From assembly GCA_017694495.1 (NCBI GenBank), contig JADIMU010000012.1, positions 1 to 56,486 on the forward strand: a stretch of DNA of 56,486 nucleotides. Reading direction: 5' to 3'. The notes below the pieces were generated by a model. The model was not told the origin of the DNA. It saw only the letters and a list, made by a program, of their open reading frames with translations, and made no database searches. The position numbers were made by a program, and so were the translations under genes. Position 1 is the first letter of the stretch. Each line of letters opens with the position of its first letter. Source of the stretch: Candidatus Aphodenecus pullistercoris (GTDB lineage Bacteria > Spirochaetota > Spirochaetia > Sphaerochaetales > Sphaerochaetaceae). This document shows positions 44,205 to 53,041 of the stretch, piece by piece.

Positions 44205-44610
44205 AATCGGTTTCAACGCGCTGAGCAGGAAGTCCAGCTCGCGCAAGGCGCTCAAGCGCAACATGGTCACGAGCCTTTTCCGCTACGAGAGGATCGAGAC
44301 CACGAAGGCAAAGGCCCTTGAAGTGAGGAAGATGGCCGAGAAGATGATCACCCGCGCCAAGGTCGACAATGTCCACAACCGCAGGATCGTCGCCGCCGAC
44401 CTCTACGACGAGGCAATCGTCGCAAAGCTCTTCAAGGAAATCGCCCCGATGTTCCAGGACAGGAAGGGTGGTTACACAAGGATCCTCAAGACTGGCTACA
44501 GGCTGGGGGATGCGGCTGAGATGGTCATCCTCGAGCTCGTCGAGAAGACTGAGAAGAAGGATGCCAAGGCCGACAAGAAGGCTTCCAAGAAGGACAAGAA
44601 GGAAGCCTGA
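44194..44610 (+). CDS. rplQ: 50S ribosomal protein L17
   Basis: This is a 138-residue L17: [45 protein letters not shown], then [61 protein letters not shown] long Lys-rich tail of about 20 residues ([16 protein letters not shown]) extends beyond the usual end. Its ATG lies inside the end of rpoA, so the two are coupled. It is the last gene of the unit. Confidence 0.97.
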   Translation: MKHRIGFNALSRKSSSRKALKRNMVTSLFRYERIETTKAKALEVRKMAEKMITRAKVDNVHNRRIVAADLYDEAIVAKLFKEIAPMFQDRKGGYTRILKTGYRLGDAAEMVILELVEKTEKKDAKADKKASKKDKKEA

Positions 44611-44631
44611 GACAGATCATATGATCTGATG

Positions 44632-44658
44632 CCGCCACAGTCGTGGCGGTCTTTTTTT
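44632..44658 (+). terminator. terminator after rplQ, end of the tuf-S10-spc-alpha unit
   Basis: CCGCCAC 44632-44638 pairs with GTGGCGG 44643-44649 over AGTC, followed by TCTTTTTTT. A perfect palindrome CAGATCATATGATCTG (44613-44628) lies just before it. Confidence 0.9.
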
Positions 44659-44762
44659 GTCCTCTGCCTGTCAGGCATTGGACAGGGCCGCCTCCATTAT
44701 CAACACTTGTCCACATGTGGCTCCAGAGCCTCCTTAAGGCTCTGGGCCTTTGGGGGGAAATA

Positions 44763-46002
44763 ATGGACAACGCCGCACCGCTACCAAAGAAGCGCTTCAG
44801 CCTGCGTGGCAATCTTCTGAGGCTCAGGATGCTCCTCATCCTCGTCCTCGTCGCCATCGTCGCCTTCACGGCCTGGCAGCAGCTCAGTCCACAGACATAC
44901 AGCTTCTTCACATCCTACCTGGACTATGCGACAAGTCCCGATGCCTTCGCTGTGGCGGTGGAGTCCTTCCGCTATGGCTTCGAGACCAATCCCATCGCAA
45001 GGTCGCTCGAGCTCTTCATCCTCGCGCTGTGCCTCTGGAAGCTCGTCTTCAGAGGTGGAATCCTGGCCTTCCTGTCGATCAAGTCGATCGTCATGGTCTC
45101 CCTCTCCATCCTCTGGATCGACCTCGTGCTCTTCCGGCTGGTAGACATCACACGGTTTCCACTCTGGTACTACTATTGGGCCTTCATGGCCTACAGCCTC
45201 CCTTCTACGTCTACCTCTATCCTCTGGCGGGCGCCTACACTTTGCGTGTATGCGTCATTGCATCATGCTTCCTCGTCTGCCTCGCCATCACAGTCCTCTT
45301 CTTCACTGCGACGCGGGAGGGGAAGCGCATCTCAGGCACCGACCTCGAGAGGCTGGGAATCGATGAGGTCATGGCCCAGGTCAACCCCATCCGCAAGCTG
45401 CTGAGGCCACGACCCCATTTCTACGTCACTGATGCCTTCCGGCAGAACGCATATGCCTGTGGACGCAACATCGTCATAGCATCGGACATCTACGGGGAAG
45501 GACTCGAAGTCGCCCAGGGTGTCCTTGCCCATGAACTCGGACACTACTACCACTACGACACGGATGCGAGCCTTGTGTGCCATGCGGCAGTCAACACTGT
45601 CATCTTTCCCCTCATGCTCGTCGTCCTCATCGTCCGCGTCCTCTCCTACGTCCCATTCCTTGGCATCTTCGCCGCCATCTCGGGCCTCCTCGTCTCGCTC
45701 TTCGGCAGCCTGACAGCCTTCCTTTTCCGCCTTGTGAACCTGCTGTTCTACTGGGTCGACGGGAAATGGTCCGAGCGCAGCGCGGACATCTTCGGCGTCG
45801 ACCTCGGCTTCGGTACGGGCAACTACCGCTTCCTTTCGAGATTCGCCACAAGAAGGTCCTTCGTGTCCGCCATCCACGGCTTCTTCGATGTCCATCCCGG
45901 CTGCCGCAACCGTTGCAGGTACAAAAAAAGCGGATCATAAGGAACTATGGCGAGAAGTACTGGCAGCATTTCGTCTCAATCTACGGCGACAGGCTGGCCT
46001 GA
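44763..46002 (+). pseudogene. M48-family metalloprotease, frame broken twice
   Basis: Read through two apparent one-base losses, this locus encodes a membrane metalloprotease of about 410 residues, as in the Ste24/M48 group. Frame 1 (44763 to about 45200) has two to three TM helices and ends at SIVMVSLSILWIDLVLFRLVDI. Frame 2 (about 45200 to TAA 45938) has a further TM helix, then the zinc site HELGH at 45530-45544, a hydrophobic hairpin, and ERSAD (ExxxD) as the third ligand. Frame 3, across an A7 run near 45922, adds a tail ending IYGDRLA at 46002. The shifts lie in CCC near 45200 and A7; one base more in each restores the frame. It may be a decayed gene, an assembly error, or a phase-variable one. 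A hairpin (44723-44745) lies just before the start. Confidence 0.7.
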
Positions 46003-46040
46003 GGCCATCATGATATGGAACAGACTGTGTAGAAATGACC

Positions 46041-46070
46041 TTGACCGAAGCCATGCAGGGCAAGTATCAT
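46041..46070 (+). promoter_or_regulatory. probable rny promoter
   Basis: TTGACC 46041-46046 and TATCAT 46065-46070 have 18 bases between them, about 30 bases before the rny ATG. Confidence 0.5.
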
Positions 46071-46098
46071 GAATTCAATATAACTTTGGGAGGTCATC

Positions 46099-47628
46099 AT
46101 GACTGCATTGTATGTCTTCCTTAGTTGTCTTGCAGGTATCGCCATCGGCTATCTCGGCCGTTGGACGTGGGCCAAGTTCAAGCTTTCATCCGTCGAGCAG
46201 AAGGCTGCCCGGCTGGACAGGGAGGCTGTGGCCGAAGCTGAATCCCACGCCCGTGAGATTGAGCTGGAAGCTCGGGACCAGATCCTTGCGGAGAAGGAGC
46301 AGAACGAGCGGGAGGCCAGGGAAAGAAGATCAGAGCTGCAGAAGACGGAGCGCCGGCTTTTGCAGAAAGAAGAGAATCTGGAACACAAGCAGAACGAGCT
46401 TGATGCACTAAAGAAGCAACTAGGAGAAAGGGAAGGGGCGCTTGACGCCAGAGCGAAGGAGCTTGATGCCAAGCAGGGCACGCTGATCAGCGAGCTTGAG
46501 CGCATCGCCGGCATGAGCCAGGACGAGGCCAAGCAGATCATCATCCAGGAGATGGAGCAGAAGGCCCAGCGCGACGGTCAGGTCTACATCAACAAGATCG
46601 AGGCCGAGACGAGGCTGAGCGCCGACAAGGTCGCCCGCGACATCATCGTCGAGTCCATCCAGCGCCTGGCCACCGAGGTCAGCGGAGAGGTCACCACATC
46701 CTCCGTCAGCCTTCCCAGCGACGAGATGAAGGGCCGCATCATCGGCCGCGAGGGCCGCAACATCCGCACCCTCGAGACCCTCACAGGCGTCGACATCATC
46801 ATCGACGACACCCCTGAGGCCGTCGTCATCTCCTGCTTCGACCCCGTGCGCAAGGAGATCGCCCGCGTCGCCCTCGAGCGCCTCGTCCAGGATGGACGCA
46901 TCCATCCGGCCCGCATCGAGGAGATGGTCAGCAAGGTCAGCAAGGAAGTCGGACGCATCATCGTCGATGAGGGCGAGAAGGTCGTCTTCGACCTCGGCAT
47001 CCACAACATGGGACCCGAGCTCATCCGTGCCCTCGGCCGCCTCTACTTCCGCACGAGCTATGGTCAGAACGTCCTCTACCACTCCAAGGAGGTCGCCATC
47101 CTGGCCGGCATGATCGCAAGCGAGGTTGGGGCCAACAGCGCCATCGCCATGCGTGGCGGCCTGTTGCACGACATCGGCAAGGGAGCCGAGACGGAGAGCG
47201 ACGTCAACCACGCCGAGCTCGGCGCCGACATCGTCAAGCGCATGGGCGAGGATCCGCGCGTCGTCAACGCCGTACAGGCCCACCACGGGGATGTCGAGCC
47301 CAGCTGCATCGAGTCCGTCATCGTGCAGATCGCCGATGCGATCTCCGCCGCCCGCCCCGGTGCCCGCCGCGAGAGCCTCGACAACTACATCAAGAGGCTC
47401 GAGAACCTCGAGGGCATCGCCAAGAGCTTCGATGGCGTCGACAACGCCTTCGCCATCCAGGCTGGCCGCGAGCTGAGGATCATGGTCAACAACAGCAAGG
47501 TGTCGGATGAGGACGCCAAGACGATAGCCAAGGGCATCGCCGGCCGCATCGAGGCCGAGCTGAGGTACCCTGGCAAGATCAAGGTGACGATCATCCGCGA
47601 GACCCGCGTCGTGGAGTACGCCAAATAG
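46099..47628 (+). CDS. rny: ribonuclease Y
   Basis: This is a 509-residue membrane-anchored endoribonuclease. One N-terminal TM helix (residues about 2-22) is followed by a long charged coiled coil (to about 190). A KH domain follows (DEMKGRIIGREGRNIRTLETLTGVDIIIDDTPEAVVIS, with GxxG as GREG), and then an HD domain with its metal-binding pair H357-D358 in GGLLHDIGKG, plus HHGDVEP. It initiates mRNA decay at the membrane in bacteria lacking RNase E. The ribosome site is GGGAGG. Its stop overlaps the next start by one base. Confidence 0.98.
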   Translation: MTALYVFLSCLAGIAIGYLGRWTWAKFKLSSVEQKAARLDREAVAEAESHAREIELEARDQILAEKEQNEREARERRSELQKTERRLLQKEENLEHKQNELDALKKQLGEREGALDARAKELDAKQGTLISELERIAGMSQDEAKQIIIQEMEQKAQRDGQVYINKIEAETRLSADKVARDIIVESIQRLATEVSGEVTTSSVSLPSDEMKGRIIGREGRNIRTLETLTGVDIIIDDTPEAVVISCFDPVRKEIARVALERLVQDGRIHPARIEEMVSKVSKEVGRIIVDEGEKVVFDLGIHNMGPELIRALGRLYFRTSYGQNVLYHSKEVAILAGMIASEVGANSAIAMRGGLLHDIGKGAETESDVNHAELGADIVKRMGEDPRVVNAVQAHHGDVEPSCIESVIVQIADAISAARPGARRESLDNYIKRLENLEGIAKSFDGVDNAFAIQAGRELRIMVNNSKVSDEDAKTIAKGIAGRIEAELRYPGKIKVTIIRETRVVEYAK

Positions 47629-48401
47629 TGTCTCCCCTCCATGTCCTGATGATAGGCGACGTCAGCGGAGAGGCCGGGATGGGAGCGCTCTTCCTGGGTC
47701 TGCCTTCGCTGATCCGCCAGACCAGGGCCGACCTGGTCGTCGTCAATGGCGAGAACGCCAGCGGAGGCTTCGGCCTGGATGTCGGCGACTATGAGAAGAT
47801 CCGCTCCTACGGCGCCGATGTCGTCACCTCAGGCAACCACATCTGGCAGAAGAGCGAGATCTATCCCTTGCTGGACAGTGAGGATCGCCTCCTCAGACCG
47901 ATAAACTACCCGGTTGGAGTGCCCGGCCACGGCAGCGTCACGCTGACGAAGGCAGGCGTCACCTTCACCGTCATCAACGCCCAGGGGCGTGTCGACCTCG
48001 TCAACGCCGACTGCCCCTTCCGCGCATGCCGCGAGGAGGCCGAGCGGGCCTGGAAGCAGGGCTCAATCGTCCTCGTCGACTTTCATGCCGAGAACGCTCA
48101 GGAGAAGGAGGCCATGGGCTTCCATCTCGACGGCATCGCCTCTGCCGTCGTGGGCACCCATACCCACGTCCAGACGGCCGACGAGAAGATCCTGCCAGGT
48201 GGGTGCGCGTACATCACGGACATTGGAATGAGCGGCGTCCAGCACCAGGTCATCGGCTCCAAGGCCGAAGTCGCGATCCGCCGTCAGCTGACCCAGATTC
48301 CACTCAAGAGTGAAGTCGCCGAGGGAAGGGGGGAGCTGAAGGGCGCTCTCATCACGATAGATCCCCAGAGCCGCAAGGCGCTCTCCATCGAGCGCATCTG
48401 A
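47628..48401 (+). CDS. YmdB-like metallophosphoesterase (cyclic-nucleotide phosphodiesterase family)
   Basis: This is a 257-residue protein of the TIGR00282/YmdB group. Metal-site signatures are MIGDVSGEAG (Asp), VVVNGENASGGFGL (Asn-Glu), SGNHIWQKSE (Asn-His), DFHAENAQEK and VVGTHTHVQTAD (His-x-His). Family members act on 2',3'-cyclic nucleotides, and Bacillus YmdB lies next to rny, as here, which supports a role in RNA turnover or signalling. It starts with GTG at 47628, overlapping the rny stop by one base (TAGTG); the only nearby ATG would remove the first seven residues. A perfect terminator follows. Confidence 0.9.
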   Translation: MSPLHVLMIGDVSGEAGMGALFLGLPSLIRQTRADLVVVNGENASGGFGLDVGDYEKIRSYGADVVTSGNHIWQKSEIYPLLDSEDRLLRPINYPVGVPGHGSVTLTKAGVTFTVINAQGRVDLVNADCPFRACREEAERAWKQGSIVLVDFHAENAQEKEAMGFHLDGIASAVVGTHTHVQTADEKILPGGCAYITDIGMSGVQHQVIGSKAEVAIRRQLTQIPLKSEVAEGRGELKGALITIDPQSRKALSIERI

Positions 48402-48404
48402 AAG

Positions 48405-48432
48405 GAGGGCCGTCAGACTTCTGGCGGCCCTC
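48405..48432. terminator. bidirectional terminator between the YmdB-like gene and the GerMN-like gene
   Basis: GAGGGCCGTCAG 48405-48416 pairs with CTGGCGGCCCTC 48421-48432 over ACTT, with one G-U pair. It overlaps the stop codon of the convergent gene. Confidence 0.75.
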
Positions 48433-49021
48433 ACTCTTCCTGGAGCACTTCCCCTTCGATCAGGAATGTCACAGCCTCCACAGACTCGTCGAGCAGCAGG
48501 CTGTCCCTGATCTGGTCCAGGGCGCTGTAGCCTGCCAGCGAAGGACTGTCGAGCACTTCACGTGAGAGGTCCACATAGCACATGCCACCTTCGCATGTCA
48601 GTCCTATCAGCCTGGTGGACTCGTCCACGAGCTTCAGCGCGCCCTGGGCGAGGGCTTCATAGGGATAGGCACCGATCAGGGCCTCGACGCTGTCATGGAG
48701 GGCGCTGGAACCGTAGCGGGCCACATCCATCGTGACTGTCGCCACACTGCCGTCGGCGAAGGGGTAGACGAGGCTTGCCGTCCGTGTCGGGACGGGAGCA
48801 GGTCCCTCCTCCTCGAGGCTTCTTATGAGCGGAACGACTCCGCTGTCCTCAACCGCCTGGGCGACGCGGTCGTGGAAGAGGAGGACGCAGGCGAGCGTCC
48901 ACAGCAGCCAGGTGATGAAGACGATGAGCCAGGGCAGAAGGCCATGGCCCCGTCTGGGCTCCTCGGCGGGCCTGTCCAGACCCTCCTGCTGTACGAAGCT
49001 GTCGTCGTCCTCGATCATCAT
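48431..49021 (-). CDS. membrane-anchored GerMN-domain-like protein
   Basis: This is a 196-residue protein. A cytoplasmic start of about 25 residues (acidic) precedes one TM helix (LLPWLIVFITWLLWTLACVLLF). A linker with Pro then leads to a domain of about 120 residues (TASLVYPFADGSVATVTMDVARYGSSALHDSVEALIGA... CYVDLSREVLDS... SLLLDESVEAVTFLIEGEVLQEE). This resembles GerMN domains, which occur in germination or sporulation lipoproteins and in many unrelated envelope proteins. The start is one of two tandem ATGs (49021, 49018); no clear ribosome site is visible. It is divergent from ptsI with about 60 bases between. Confidence 0.65.
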   Translation of the reverse strand: MMIEDDDSFVQQEGLDRPAEEPRRGHGLLPWLIVFITWLLWTLACVLLFHDRVAQAVEDSGVVPLIRSLEEEGPAPVPTRTASLVYPFADGSVATVTMDVARYGSSALHDSVEALIGAYPYEALAQGALKLVDESTRLIGLTCEGGMCYVDLSREVLDSPSLAGYSALDQIRDSLLLDESVEAVTFLIEGEVLQEE

Positions 49022-49084
49022 GGCCAATGGTAGCAGGAAAGGTTGCGCTTTACCATCGCTGGAGCGATGGAGTATCCTTTCGGC

Positions 49085-50818
49085 ATGAAAAGCATCCAGG
49101 GCAGGACGATCTTCGCCGGCTACGCCTGTCAGAAGGCCTTCGTGATCAGGCATGACAAGCCGGCCTTCTCGCGTGAGAAGTGCGCCGACGAGGAGTCGAG
49201 GCGCCGGGAGCTTGTCCACTACAGGGAGGCGACGGAGAGCGTCGACGCCTCGTTGCGCGCCCTGATGGACAAGGGCGGCGCGGACGAGATCGCCATCCTC
49301 GAGGCCCAGTGCTTCATGCTCCACGACCCTGACTTCACCAGCCGCATAGCCGACCTGATCATGAAGGAGGGCCACAACGCGCCCCATGCCGTAGAGCTGG
49401 CCGCCGCCGATGTCATCCAGTCCCTCTCCCGCCTGGGCAGCGAGATGTTCCGGGGGAACATTTCGGACATCCAGGACATCGCGAGCCGCCTGATCGCAAC
49501 CTTGCTCAAGGAGAGCCTGAGCAACATCAAGAAGCTGGAGAGCATCTCCCTCATCGTCGCCGACACGATCCTGCCCAGCGAGCTGATGAGCATGGACCCA
49601 TCGCTCATCGCAGGCATCTGCCTGGATGGTGGAGGTCCGACGAGCCACGTCGCAATCCTGGCCCGCGCCATGAACATACCATGCGTCTTCGGCCTCAAGG
49701 ACGCCTCCTGTCTGGTGAAGCCTGGTTCTCTGGTCGCCCTGGACGCCTTCAGCGCGACGCTCTACATCGACCCTGACGAGGCGACAGCCATGCGCATCAG
49801 ACGGCGCAAGGAGGCCAACGACGAGGAGCTCAAGGCCTTGGCGGAGGATGCCGTGCTGCCTGCGATCACGCTGGATGGAGTGCGCATCACGCTGGAGTGC
49901 AACATCGAGGGCCTGGACTATGTCGACAGCTCGATCCGAAACGGCGCCGAGGGCGTCGGCCTCTTCAGGACGGAGTTCCTCCTGATGGGGGAGGGGCGCA
50001 CATACAGCGAGGACGAGCAGGTCGAGATCTACTCCTCGATCGCGAAAAGCTTCCGCAAGCGCGGCAAGCTGACCATACGCACCTACGACATGGGCGGCGA
50101 CAAGGTCGTCAAGGACATGAGCGTCGCCGAGGACAATCCTGTGCTTGGCTGGAGGGCCGTGCGCTTCTGCATGGATGAGAAGAACATCTTCCGCACCCAG
50201 CTGAGGGCCATATTGCGCGCCTCCGCATGCCGACGCATCCGCATCATGTTCCCCATGGTATCTGGCAGCGACGAGCTGGATGATGTGCTCGCCTTCTTCG
50301 AAAGCGTGAAGGAGGAGTGCCGCAGGGAAGGCCTCGCCTTCGACGAGGACCTCGAGGTCGGAACGATGATCGAAGTGCCATCGGCCGCCATAACCAGCGA
50401 CATCCTGGCGAAGAAGGTCGACTTCTTCAGCGTGGGTACGAACGACCTGACGCAGTATACGATAGCCGTCGACAGGGGCAACGAGAAGATAAGCTACCTC
50501 TACAAGGAGTACCATCCCGCCATGCTCAGGCTGCTGAAGATGACGGCGGATGCCGCCCACAGAAGCGGCATCGGACTGTCGATGTGCGGCGAGATGGCGG
50601 GCAACCCCGCACTCATCGCCCTGGTCATCGGTCTTGGCTACCGCCAGCTCAGCATGAACCCTGCCAGTCTGCTGTCCGCCCGCAAGTTGATAAGAAGCAT
50701 GAACTTCTCATCGGCCGAGGCGCTTGCCAAGCAGGCCCTTGATATGACAAGCTGTCGGGACATCGAAGACCTTCTGGAGAAGTTCAATGCAGAGACTCGA
50801 GATAAGCAACAAGGCTGA
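49085..50818 (+). CDS. ptsI: phosphoenolpyruvate-protein phosphotransferase (PTS enzyme I)
   Basis: This is a 577-residue enzyme I, which moves phosphate from PEP to HPr in the cytoplasm. The catalytic His is at about residue 188 in GGGPTSHVAILAR. The PEP-binding region has GAEGVGLFRTEFLLMGEG, IRTYDMGGDKVVKD and GTNDLTQYTIAVDRGNE, and the C-terminal catalytic Cys lies in MCGEMAGNP at about residue 501. The gene for HPr and EII proteins are not in this window, so a sugar cannot be named. I chose ATG 49085; an in-frame ATG at 49067 is also possible. Its end overlaps der by 32 bases. Confidence 0.95.
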   Translation: MKSIQGRTIFAGYACQKAFVIRHDKPAFSREKCADEESRRRELVHYREATESVDASLRALMDKGGADEIAILEAQCFMLHDPDFTSRIADLIMKEGHNAPHAVELAAADVIQSLSRLGSEMFRGNISDIQDIASRLIATLLKESLSNIKKLESISLIVADTILPSELMSMDPSLIAGICLDGGGPTSHVAILARAMNIPCVFGLKDASCLVKPGSLVALDAFSATLYIDPDEATAMRIRRRKEANDEELKALAEDAVLPAITLDGVRITLECNIEGLDYVDSSIRNGAEGVGLFRTEFLLMGEGRTYSEDEQVEIYSSIAKSFRKRGKLTIRTYDMGGDKVVKDMSVAEDNPVLGWRAVRFCMDEKNIFRTQLRAILRASACRRIRIMFPMVSGSDELDDVLAFFESVKEECRREGLAFDEDLEVGTMIEVPSAAITSDILAKKVDFFSVGTNDLTQYTIAVDRGNEKISYLYKEYHPAMLRLLKMTADAAHRSGIGLSMCGEMAGNPALIALVIGLGYRQLSMNPASLLSARKLIRSMNFSSAEALAKQALDMTSCRDIEDLLEKFNAETRDKQQG

Positions 50819-52331
50819 CATCGATACGAGCCTTCCCTTGATAAGCATCATAGGCCGGCCCAACGTCGGCAAGTCGACCCTCTTCAACCGCCTGATCGGA
50901 AAGAGGAGGGCGATCACCGACCCGACCCCTGGCGTCACGCGCGACCCGATTCCGGAGCGCTGGCTCTTGGGCAACCATCCCGTCACCCTCGTCGACAGCG
51001 GGGGCATCAAGGTCGACAAGGACCGCATGGACGACCTCGTCGCCCAGAAGTCGCTTTCCCTGCTGGACCAGAGTGACGTCATCGTCTTCATGATGGACGT
51101 CACGGACGTCACGCTGGAGGACCAGGAGCTGGTCAAGGCTCTCAGACCCTATACGGACAAGGTCGTGCTCGCCGTCAACAAGATCGACGACGTCAAGCGC
51201 GAGGACCTGATCTGGAACTACTACAACTTCGGCTACCAGCGTGTGGTAGGCCTCTCTGCCGAGCATGGACTTGGCATCGAGGAGCTCGAGGATACGCTGC
51301 TTGGCATGCTCGACCTCGAGAGGGCGGATGAGCCGCCAGAGGAGGGCGAGACGATGAAGCTGGCCATCCTGGGCAAGCCGAACACGGGCAAGAGCACCTT
51401 GACGAACCTGCTCACAGGCCGCGACGTGTCCATCGTCAGCGACATCGCCGGCACGACGCGCGACGTCATGAGGGCCACATTCACCTACAAGGGCAACGAC
51501 TACACTGTCCTCGACACGGCGGGAATCAGGCGCAGGAGCAAGGTCGAGGAGGATGTCGAGTACTATTCCGTCAACCGCGCGATCAAGAGCATCGACGAGG
51601 CCGACGTCGTCTTCCTCATGGTCGACGTCAAGGAGGGCCTGAGCGACCAGGACAAGAAGATCGCCCAGCTCATCGTGCGCCGAGGCAAGGGCATCATCAT
51701 AGTCCTGAACAAGATCGACCTGCTCAAGGGCGTGGGCAACGAGCTCGAGGCGGTCAAGGACCGCGTCCGCTTCCTCTTCCCGATCCTCTCCTTCGCCCCG
51801 ATCGTCCCGATCGCCGCGATCAACGGAGACGAGGTCGGACAGCTGCTGGACACTGCCATGAAGGTCTGGAAGCAGCTGAACCGGCGCGTCGACACCGCAC
51901 AGGTGAACGACTGTCTGCGCGCCTGGTGCGAGGCCTACGAGCCCCCGCGTGGCGCAAGCGGCCACTACAAGGTCCTCTACGGCACCCAGGTCTCCGTGAC
52001 GCCGGTGCGCTTCCTCTTCTTCGTCAACCGCATCAAGGACTTCCCCGAAGGCTATGTGAACTACCTGAAGAACTGCATCCGCAAGGACCTCGGCTTCTCT
52101 TCCATCCCCGTCGAGATCTCGCTGCGCGAGAGGCGGAGGAACCCCTCTCTCAACGAGCGGGGTCCAGAGAAGAAGGAGATCGAGATCGCGCGCACCATCC
52201 GCAGCGGAGAGTCCAAGGCTCCGAAGGCCAAGGGCATCAGCCGCAAGCCCGGAGGCAAGGCCCGCATCGGCAAGCAGCGCGAGAGGGCGGAGAAGATCGT
52301 GCGCGACAGCCGCTCGAAGAGGGGACGCTGA
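50787..52331 (+). CDS. der: ribosome-assembly GTPase Der (EngA)
   Basis: This is a 514-residue GTPase for late 50S maturation. It has two G domains in tandem: GRPNVGKSTLFN with DSGG and NKID in the first, and GKPNTGKSTLTNLL with DTAG and NKID in the second. A KH-like C-terminal domain follows, and then a basic tail of about 50 residues (KAKGISRKPGGKARIGKQRERAEK), longer than in E. coli. The GGAGAAG ribosome site lies inside the end of ptsI, and the coding regions overlap by 32 bases. The next gene starts in the stop (TGATG). Confidence 0.97.
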   Translation: MQRLEISNKADIDTSLPLISIIGRPNVGKSTLFNRLIGKRRAITDPTPGVTRDPIPERWLLGNHPVTLVDSGGIKVDKDRMDDLVAQKSLSLLDQSDVIVFMMDVTDVTLEDQELVKALRPYTDKVVLAVNKIDDVKREDLIWNYYNFGYQRVVGLSAEHGLGIEELEDTLLGMLDLERADEPPEEGETMKLAILGKPNTGKSTLTNLLTGRDVSIVSDIAGTTRDVMRATFTYKGNDYTVLDTAGIRRRSKVEEDVEYYSVNRAIKSIDEADVVFLMVDVKEGLSDQDKKIAQLIVRRGKGIIIVLNKIDLLKGVGNELEAVKDRVRFLFPILSFAPIVPIAAINGDEVGQLLDTAMKVWKQLNRRVDTAQVNDCLRAWCEAYEPPRGASGHYKVLYGTQVSVTPVRFLFFVNRIKDFPEGYVNYLKNCIRKDLGFSSIPVEISLRERRRNPSLNERGPEKKEIEIARTIRSGESKAPKAKGISRKPGGKARIGKQRERAEKIVRDSRSKRGR

Positions 52332-53023
52332 TGGGCTGGGCAGGCGACAATGGGATCCGTGCCATCTGCTTCGACATCGACGGCACCTTCTATCCCAAGT
52401 GGCAGACCAACCTCTACCTGCTGAGGTCGGCCTTGCGCCATCCCGTCTTCAGCATGAAGTACAACAGCATGAGGCAGGCTCTGCGCTCGGCCGACGGCAC
52501 GGATGGTGGACAGGCCATGGACCTGGAAAGCTTCCGCCGCCGCGAGATGGAGACGATGGGCTTCAAGGGCTCCTTCGAGGACTACATGGAGTGCTATCAG
52601 CGCTTCATGCTTGCCCCCTGGGAGCGCAATATGGGCTTCCTCAAGCCCTTCGACCACGTGAAGGAAAACCTCGAGAAGGCGAGGGCGCAGGGCTACCTTC
52701 TGGCCGCCCTGTCCGACTTCCCCCTGTCCGACAAGCTCTCCATCCTTGGCCTCGACGGACTCTTCGACTACGAGATGAGCACCGAGGACTGCGGGCACCT
52801 CAAGCCGAGCCGCATCCCCTTCCTCGTCATGCTCTCGGCCCTGGGTGTCGAGCCTTCCCAGGCCCTCTATGTCGGCGACAGCTACCGCAAGGACGTCGTG
52901 GGGGCCTCGTCCGTCGGAATGCGCAGCCTATGGATACGCAAGGGTGCCCGCAGGGAAGGCCATCCTCTTGTGGACCTGGTATTAACGACTTGGGAATCAT
53001 TTGCTACTATGGTTCTCGATTGA
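52331..53023 (+). CDS. HAD-superfamily hydrolase
   Basis: This is a 230-residue HAD hydrolase with motif I FDIDGTFYP (Asp at about residues 15 and 17), a helical cap (residues about 25-100), motif II around AALSDFPLSDK (Ser), motif III Lys in HLKPSRIPF, and motif IV VGDSYRKDVVGA. This is the phosphatase type; the substrate is unknown. It overlaps der by one base, and a coiled-coil gene follows after 18 bases, so it is probably in one operon with der and ptsI. Confidence 0.9.
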   Translation: MGWAGDNGIRAICFDIDGTFYPKWQTNLYLLRSALRHPVFSMKYNSMRQALRSADGTDGGQAMDLESFRRREMETMGFKGSFEDYMECYQRFMLAPWERNMGFLKPFDHVKENLEKARAQGYLLAALSDFPLSDKLSILGLDGLFDYEMSTEDCGHLKPSRIPFLVMLSALGVEPSQALYVGDSYRKDVVGASSVGMRSLWIRKGARREGHPLVDLVLTTWESFATMVLD

Positions 53024-53041
53024 AAAGGAGTGTTTTGGGTT

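Noticed and set aside
45195-45205. Programmed -1 frameshift in the M48 gene
   Set aside because: C CCT TCT does not fit the X XXY YYZ slippery pattern, and no downstream stimulatory structure was obvious; an indel is simpler.
49022-50560. Long upstream extension of the GerMN-like minus-strand frame into ptsI
   Set aside because: This part is antisense to a conserved enzyme I gene; the real protein starts at the tandem ATGs near 49021 before its TM helix.
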